Source: Polyangiaceae bacterium (GTDB taxonomy: Bacteria > Myxococcota_A > Polyangia > Polyangiales > Polyangiaceae). From it: a DNA stretch of 53,584 bases. Of this stretch, positions 48,647 to 53,584 are shown in pieces. A program made the position numbers and the translations under genes. The stretch is taken from positions 1-53,584 of the forward strand of contig JAICUB010000043.1 in the NCBI GenBank assembly GCA_025936045.1. Reading direction: 5' to 3'. Every line of letters starts with the position of its first letter. The stretch's first letter is position 1. Under the pieces are notes generated by a model. The model saw only the letters and a list, made by a program, of their open reading frames with translations, was not told where the DNA came from and searched no databases.

Positions 48647-50308
48647 CTATTTCTTGGCTGGAGCTTTGGGTGCGGCAGCGGCGGGGGCCTTCCCTGCCGG
48701 AGGAGCGGGCGGAGTCGCAGCCTTGGCCGCGCCCGCGCCGGACGACGGAGCCGCAGAAGCCCCTGAACCGGCGGGCGCAGGAGCCCCGCCCTTTGCCCCG
48801 CCAGCCTTGTCGGCAGCAGCCTTGTCGGCAGCAGCTTTGTCGGCGGCGGCCTTGTCTTCCTCGGCCTTTTTCTTGGCGTCTTCATCGGCCTGCTTCTTCG
48901 CAGCCACTTGCGCCTCTTCGTCGGCCTTCTTGGCTTCTTCGCCTTCCTTGATGAACTTGATCGTGTCCTGGATGTCCTGCATGCGGTCCTTCGAGCGCTT
49001 GACCGCTTGCGCGTACACCGGGTCGTCACCCGCCTTCTCGATGAAGGCCTGGTACTGCTCCGACGCCTTCTGAAGGCCCTGGGCCGGATCGCCGCGCTTG
49101 GCGCGGAACTCCTGCGTGAGGATCGCTTCGTTGTAGTAGGTCTCGGGACGCGACCCGTCGATCTTCTTCGCGGCGTCGAGGTGCGCCTGCGCCTCCGCGA
49201 CGCTCTTGTCGAAGTTCGAGTCGTTGATCTGGCCGCGAATCGCCAGCGCTAGCCCGAGCTGCGCCTCGTACTCGTTCGGACGAAGCTTCAGCGCCTCGCG
49301 ATACGCCTTCTCCGCCTCTTCGTAGCCGCGGAACGAAAGGTTTACCGCGGCGTAGTTCATCTGCGCTTCGAAGAACTTCGGGTCGAGCGCACGGGCGCGA
49401 CCGAAGCTCTTCACGGCGGCGTTGAAGTTCTTGAGCTCGACCTGGATGAGCCCGGTCGTGTTGTGAATCGGCGCGTAGTTCGGGTTCTTGCGTTGCGCCT
49501 GCGACGCGACGAGCGCCGCGAGGTCGAGCTGCTGCCCGTTCGCGTCGACCGTCTTCGCGCCGGAGACTTCCATTCCGCGCTTGCCCTTGCGGGAGCGCGT
49601 CTTGTTGGTCCCGACCGCGTTCTTCGCGAGCTCGAGGTAGTAGTTCGCGAGCTGGTTGAAGGCCGGCATGTAGCCGTCGTCGATCGCGAGGGCGCGCTGC
49701 AAGTTGCGCTGGGCACGCTCGAGGTCGTTCTTGCCGTCGCTGTCGGCTTGGTCGCTGTTCCGATCCATCTGAAGCGCCGCCAAGCTGACGAGCGCTTCGA
49801 CGTTCTGGAACTTCGCGTCGCGAATGATCTGGTCGAGCTGCGTGATGGTCGAATCGATGTCGCCCGTCTTCTGATAATCGTAGAGGACGAGCTGGGCCTT
49901 CGCGCGGTGGAAGCTCGAGTCGGCCTGCGCGGCTGCCTCGAACTGCTTGCGGGCGTCGGCGTCCTTGCCACAGCGCTGGTCGGCGAGACCGGCATCGTAG
50001 AGCGCCTCGGGGAACGCCCGGTTCGTCGCCGCAGTCTGCGACTGCGCCGCCTTCACGAACTGGTCGGCGATGTCCTTGCACGACGCTTCCGACCAGTCCC
50101 CCTTCTTGTCGTGATTGAGGAACGCCTCGAGCGCCGAGTCGAAGCTCGCGGCCGCAGCCTTCGAGACTTCGTGCCCGTTACCCGTAGAGCGGCCGCTCTT
50201 GTCGCTCGCGGAGAGCACCTTCGCGCTACCGCCACCCTGAACGCCGCCGCCGCACGCGACGAGCGCCGGCAAGAGCGCCGTACACAACGAGATCGTCCAA
50301 CGCTTCAT
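48647..50308 (-). CDS. gltE: TPR lipoprotein GltE (AglT)-like
   Basis: The product has 553 residues from the ATG at 50308, with AGGAG seven bases upstream. MKRWTISLCTALLPALVAC gives lipobox LVAC (Cys 19), followed by GGGVQGGGS. About eight to ten TPR units follow (EALYDAGLADQRCGKDADAR, NLQRALAIDDGYMPAFNQLA, FGRARALDPKFFEAQMNYAA, AYREALKLRPNEYEAQLGLA). Then comes a highly charged helix (EGEEAKKADEEAQVAAKKQA), a run of ADKAA repeats, and an Ala/Pro/Gly-rich end KAPAKK. In M. xanthus, GltE is a TPR component of the gliding envelope complex, encoded just after gltD as here (32 bp gap). The lipidation signal indicates attachment to the outer membrane. A sporulation paralog (NfsE) is the alternative. 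Confidence 0.82.
   Translation of the reverse strand: MKRWTISLCTALLPALVACGGGVQGGGSAKVLSASDKSGRSTGNGHEVSKAAAASFDSALEAFLNHDKKGDWSEASCKDIADQFVKAAQSQTAATNRAFPEALYDAGLADQRCGKDADARKQFEAAAQADSSFHRAKAQLVLYDYQKTGDIDSTITQLDQIIRDAKFQNVEALVSLAALQMDRNSDQADSDGKNDLERAQRNLQRALAIDDGYMPAFNQLANYYLELAKNAVGTNKTRSRKGKRGMEVSGAKTVDANGQQLDLAALVASQAQRKNPNYAPIHNTTGLIQVELKNFNAAVKSFGRARALDPKFFEAQMNYAAVNLSFRGYEEAEKAYREALKLRPNEYEAQLGLALAIRGQINDSNFDKSVAEAQAHLDAAKKIDGSRPETYYNEAILTQEFRAKRGDPAQGLQKASEQYQAFIEKAGDDPVYAQAVKRSKDRMQDIQDTIKFIKEGEEAKKADEEAQVAAKKQADEDAKKKAEEDKAAADKAAADKAAADKAGGAKGGAPAPAGSGASAAPSSGAGAAKAATPPAPPAGKAPAAAAPKAPAKK
48805..48849 (-). repeat. 15-bp tandem repeat encoding ADKAA units
   Basis: Three successive 15-base units (48805-48819, 48820-48834 identical; 48835-48849 with three changes) encode repeated ADKAA in the helical tail of the gltE-like protein. 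Confidence 0.75.
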
Positions 50309-50340
50309 GACCAAACTCCTGCCCTGTGCGTTAGCGCGGG

Positions 50341-53300
50341 TCATTTCTTGCCCTTCTTCTTGCCGCCGGCGCCCTTGGCCGCGCCCTTACCCGCACTCTT
50401 CTTCTCTGCCTTGTCCTCGTCGGAGGACGACGACTTCTTGTCCTCGTCGTTCGACTTGGCGACCTTCGTCTTGTCCGCCGGCGGCCCTTGATCAGCCGTC
50501 TGCGCCGCGATCGGCGTGCCGCCGATGCGCAGCGGGTTCGACTGCTCGCGAAGCACGCTGTTCACGCGGTTCGGGGCGCCGCGGAACTCGTCGACCAAGT
50601 GGTATTCGTTCTTGTAGTTCGTCGCGAGCCATTCCTCGCAGGTACGGCTGAACTGGTCGAAGTACTGGTACTTCACCGAGTAGCCGAGGCAGACCTCGAA
50701 CGCGCTCTTCGCCTGCTGCTTTTGCGGCTCGGAAGCGTCGTCGAGTGCGCCGTAGTACGCGGTGCGAACCTCGTAGTCCTTCTTCATCGCGTCCGGAATC
50801 GGCGCCGCGCGGAACTCCTTCACGAAGGTGCCCCACATTTCGCCGACACGCGAACCGGCTGCGATGACCCAGCGCGGCGGCGGGACCGGCTGAAGATCGA
50901 CGATCTTCTTGTACTCGGCGCTCGCGTCCTCGATGAGCGGCCGCTTCTTCGTGATCCAGTCCTTCACCTTGGTCTGGATGTGCTTCAGCACCGCTTCCTT
51001 GTTGCCGGGTCCCTTGTAGACGGGGAACTCGACCTTATCGACCTTGGACTTCTTCAGCTCGGCGAAGAAGAACTCGGCCTCACCGACGGCTTCGAGCGCA
51101 CGACCCAACCTGCGCTGGGTGCTGCTCGCGTCCTCGCCGGGCGTGTTCATGATCTGGGCAGCGGCCGCCTTCGGATCGGCCCAGGTCTTCACGATTTTCG
51201 CGTACTCCGCGCCCGCCGGACCTTCGCGCTTGCTCTGCGCGAGCGCTCTCGCGAGCAGCGCGTGCGCTTGAACCTGCACGTCGAGCGTCGCCTTCGAGTC
51301 GATGAGCTTCATCGTGCCCGAGAGCCGCTTTTGTACGTTGTTCCAGTCCTTCTTTTCGCCGTAGTGCGCGGCGACCGCGAAGGCAATTTGCGCGGCCTGC
51401 GCGGCCTTGCGTGCACCGAAGTACTTGTTGAACGCGTTGGCGTCGTCGATCGCCTGCGTCTCCTGGCCGAGACCGAGCCGGAGCACGGCAGCGTCCGAGA
51501 GCGCCTGATCGGCGAATTCACCCTTGTACTCGGTCGTCTTCGCGTAACGCTCGAAGAAGTCGGCCGCGCGGTCGTACACGGCGATGGCTTGGTAGTTACC
51601 GCCGATTTCGTAGGTGGCCTTCTTCGCGAGCTCGCTCTTGTCGAGCCCGTACTTGTCGGAAAGCAGGATCTGACGAACCTGAATCGACTTCGCGAGCAGG
51701 CGGGCGGCCTGATACGCGCGGGCCATGTTGTAGACGATCTCGTCCGCCTTCTCGCACTGCTTCGGGTGCTCGCCCTTCGAGAGCGGCTCTTCGCAGTACG
51801 TGCGCCAGAGGTCGAGATACGCGTCGGCGCCCTTCTTGTAGTTGTCGAGCGACTCGCGATACTGCCCCTTCTCCTGCTGCCCGTCGGCGACCTCGACGAT
51901 CTTCTGCGCCTTCAAGCGCGCGATGTCGAACTGGATGCGGGTGAGCGTCTCGCACTGTTCCTTGTTGTCCTCGAACTTCTGACCCTTGCAGTAGAGCTCG
52001 AGGAACGTCGGAACGTCCTTGCCCATGTCGTCGAAGCAGCTCGGCCGCGGCGGTTCCGCGCGTGACCCGAGGACGTTGATGGCCTCGAGGTAGAGCTGCG
52101 CAGCGTAGATGCCGGCGTCCTTGTCGGAGTGGTTGATGGCCACGTCGCGGAACGCGAGCGCCGCCTCTTCCCAGTGCTGAGCCTCGAAGTAGGTACGCGC
52201 GCGGGCGTACTTCACCTCGACGTACTGCTCCTCCGACTCCTTGTCGCCCTTGGTCGGCTTGATGTAACAGATGTAGCGGTTGAAGGCCTGGACCATGCCC
52301 TTCTGCTGAGTGGACATGTCCTTCGGCTTGAAGGTGTCCCATTGGCCCTTCTTCGCCGAACGCTCCTTCTCGCCCGCGCCCTTGAGCGCGAGCTCGTCGC
52401 GACCCTTACGGTCCGCGTCGCCCTTGTACATCTGGTCGTACATCTTCTGGTAACAGAGCACCGAGGCGTACGCGGCTTCGGCCGCTTGCTCCGCCTTCGG
52501 GTTCTCCGCGACGACCGCGTCGAACGCCGGACCGCAGTCCTCCCAGCGCTGCTGGAAGTAGAGCAAGTCCGCCATCGCGTACTTGATCTTGTACATCGTC
52601 GGCCAGTCGTCCTTGACGATGCGCGGGAACTGGAACTTCGAGAAGTCCTCGGCGCTGAAGTTGTCCGCGACCTTCTTGTAGAGGTACGCGGCGAGGTCCA
52701 TCGTCTTCTTGTCGCCCGTGCCGCGCACGCCGCCCGAGCCGACGGCTTCCAAGTGCCAGCTCATCGCGGTTTCGGCGAGGAGCTCGGCAGTCTTGTTCGA
52801 GCACTCGAACTTCGACTTGTCGCTCGTACCGCCCTTCGCGAAGTCGTTGCGAACGCGAAGCTGGTTGTCGAGCTCCTTCCGGACGGCTTCCTTGTCGCCC
52901 GAGAAGAGCGCCTGCGTCGCGGCGGTGATCTGGCCCTGGTAGTAGCAGCTCTTCTCGCCGCTATCGCGGCCCATCAGGTCCTTGTAAAGGACGATCGCTT
53001 CCTTGTAGTGGCCGGTGTCCATGTACGCCGAGCCGAGCTCGTTCATCATGGAGAGCGTCTGCGTGTTCTCTCCGCTCTTGTCACCGGAGATCGGCTTCAA
53101 GAAGTTGAACGCCTTCTCGGGCGCGCCGCTCACGGCGTAGACCGGGATGAGGTCGCGGCGCGCGGCCTTCGCGAGCTGCTTCGCGTTCGGCAGATCGCTG
53201 AATTGATCGCCGTACTCGATGACCTTCTTGAACTCGTTCAGGGCGTTCGCGTAGTCGCCCTTGTTCCAGTGCACGTAGCCGAGCTTGTAACGGGCGTAGC

Positions 53301-53584
53301 CGTACACCTTGTTGTTCGGCGGCGGGTACTTGATCACCTCTTTGTACGCCGCGGCCGCCAGATCCCACTTCGACGGATCGCCCTGCGCTTCCTGGAAGAA
53401 GAGCTCGCCGAACGCGAGGTAGGCGTTCGGGATGTACGGGGACTTCGGCGCCTTGTCGATGAGCTCGAGGTAAACCTCGCGCGCCTTGTCGTAGTTCTGC
53501 GACTGCTCGTACTCGTACGCGAGGTAGTAGAGCACCTCGTCGATCTTCGAGTACTTCGGGTACTTGTCCTTCATCGCGGTGTAG
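50341..53584 (-). CDS. Large TPR protein, GltD (AgmU)-like, N-terminus outside window
   Basis: At least 1080 residues; the frame runs off the right edge, so the true start is beyond base 53584 and the Met at 53574 is internal (the family motif continues through YTAMKDKYPKYSKIDEVLYY). TPR-like helices fill most of the visible part (DEVLYYLAYEYEQSQNYDKA, YARYKLGYVHWNKGDYANAL, ALLARALAQSKREGPAGAEY). An extended alpha-helical part and a late Cys-containing part (AFEVCLGYSVKYQYFDQFSR, then TCEEWLA) follow. The last 60 residues are strongly Lys/Ser/Glu-rich (DEDKAEKKSAGKGAAKGAGG). In M. xanthus, GltD/AgmU is a TPR protein of the gliding machine and precedes gltE; the order here agrees. Whether a signal peptide exists cannot be seen. 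Confidence 0.8.
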   Translation of the reverse strand, partial: YTAMKDKYPKYSKIDEVLYYLAYEYEQSQNYDKAREVYLELIDKAPKSPYIPNAYLAFGELFFQEAQGDPSKWDLAAAAYKEVIKYPPPNNKVYGYARYKLGYVHWNKGDYANALNEFKKVIEYGDQFSDLPNAKQLAKAARRDLIPVYAVSGAPEKAFNFLKPISGDKSGENTQTLSMMNELGSAYMDTGHYKEAIVLYKDLMGRDSGEKSCYYQGQITAATQALFSGDKEAVRKELDNQLRVRNDFAKGGTSDKSKFECSNKTAELLAETAMSWHLEAVGSGGVRGTGDKKTMDLAAYLYKKVADNFSAEDFSKFQFPRIVKDDWPTMYKIKYAMADLLYFQQRWEDCGPAFDAVVAENPKAEQAAEAAYASVLCYQKMYDQMYKGDADRKGRDELALKGAGEKERSAKKGQWDTFKPKDMSTQQKGMVQAFNRYICYIKPTKGDKESEEQYVEVKYARARTYFEAQHWEEAALAFRDVAINHSDKDAGIYAAQLYLEAINVLGSRAEPPRPSCFDDMGKDVPTFLELYCKGQKFEDNKEQCETLTRIQFDIARLKAQKIVEVADGQQEKGQYRESLDNYKKGADAYLDLWRTYCEEPLSKGEHPKQCEKADEIVYNMARAYQAARLLAKSIQVRQILLSDKYGLDKSELAKKATYEIGGNYQAIAVYDRAADFFERYAKTTEYKGEFADQALSDAAVLRLGLGQETQAIDDANAFNKYFGARKAAQAAQIAFAVAAHYGEKKDWNNVQKRLSGTMKLIDSKATLDVQVQAHALLARALAQSKREGPAGAEYAKIVKTWADPKAAAAQIMNTPGEDASSTQRRLGRALEAVGEAEFFFAELKKSKVDKVEFPVYKGPGNKEAVLKHIQTKVKDWITKKRPLIEDASAEYKKIVDLQPVPPPRWVIAAGSRVGEMWGTFVKEFRAAPIPDAMKKDYEVRTAYYGALDDASEPQKQQAKSAFEVCLGYSVKYQYFDQFSRTCEEWLATNYKNEYHLVDEFRGAPNRVNSVLREQSNPLRIGGTPIAAQTADQGPPADKTKVAKSNDEDKKSSSSDEDKAEKKSAGKGAAKGAGGKKKGKK

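Overview
The window looks like chromosomal DNA from a high-GC myxobacterium-type organism (Myxococcota, most likely a relative of the order Polyangiales). This is inferred from base composition and gene content: three eukaryotic-like Ser/Thr kinases with one membrane helix, an FHA-sigma54 activator, many lipoproteins with Gly/Ser-rich or Pro/Ala-rich linkers, Cys-rich lipoproteins of the 'GG-GG' type, PEGA/TPR envelope proteins, and a gene set with the order and architecture of the Glt gliding-motility core. I could not run any search.

Layout. 1-4.5 kb: 3'-truncated typA, a small lipoprotein, and a kinase/PEGA-protein pair. 4.5-6.5 kb: two tandem paralogous Gly/Cys-rich lipoproteins. 6.5-12.5 kb: a tightly packed nadB - CPBP protease - patatin - Tudor-knot lipoprotein operon, divergent from etfB-etfA. 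12.6-15.5 kb: tRNA-Pro(CGG), a second kinase, and an unusual response regulator with an XRE-type DNA-binding domain. 15.5-17.3 kb: two lipoproteins and a broken tyrosine recombinase beside tRNA-Met. 17.3-23.3 kb: a five-gene minus-strand operon (zinc-ribbon coiled-coil protein, zinc-ribbon kinase, lipoprotein, PrkA kinase, TatD nuclease) and a second CAU tRNA. 23.5-29.9 kb: uvrA, dksA, a cell-wall amidase and a single-span Pro/Ala-rich protein. 29.9-33.1 kb: a TPR/PEGA protein, a convergent FHA-sigma54 activator overlapping it, and a beta-barrel protein.

33.2-53.6 kb is the most distinctive part: a minus-strand block running (in transcription order) large TPR protein (cut by the right edge), TPR lipoprotein, 98-aa secreted protein, FHA-TM-TonB-like protein with an AgmX/PglI tail, TPR lipoprotein, and a giant 3801-aa TPR protein. 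This matches the gltD-gltE-gltF-gltG-x-gltI order of the Myxococcus xanthus Glt (focal adhesion/gliding) G1 cluster as I remember it, with a TPR lipoprotein where M. xanthus has GltH. The giant protein ends in what reads as a dead M48-type metallopeptidase domain, which I consider the most interesting single observation.

Most genes are complete; only the first and last run off the window. I saw no insertion sequence, rRNA or CRISPR array.
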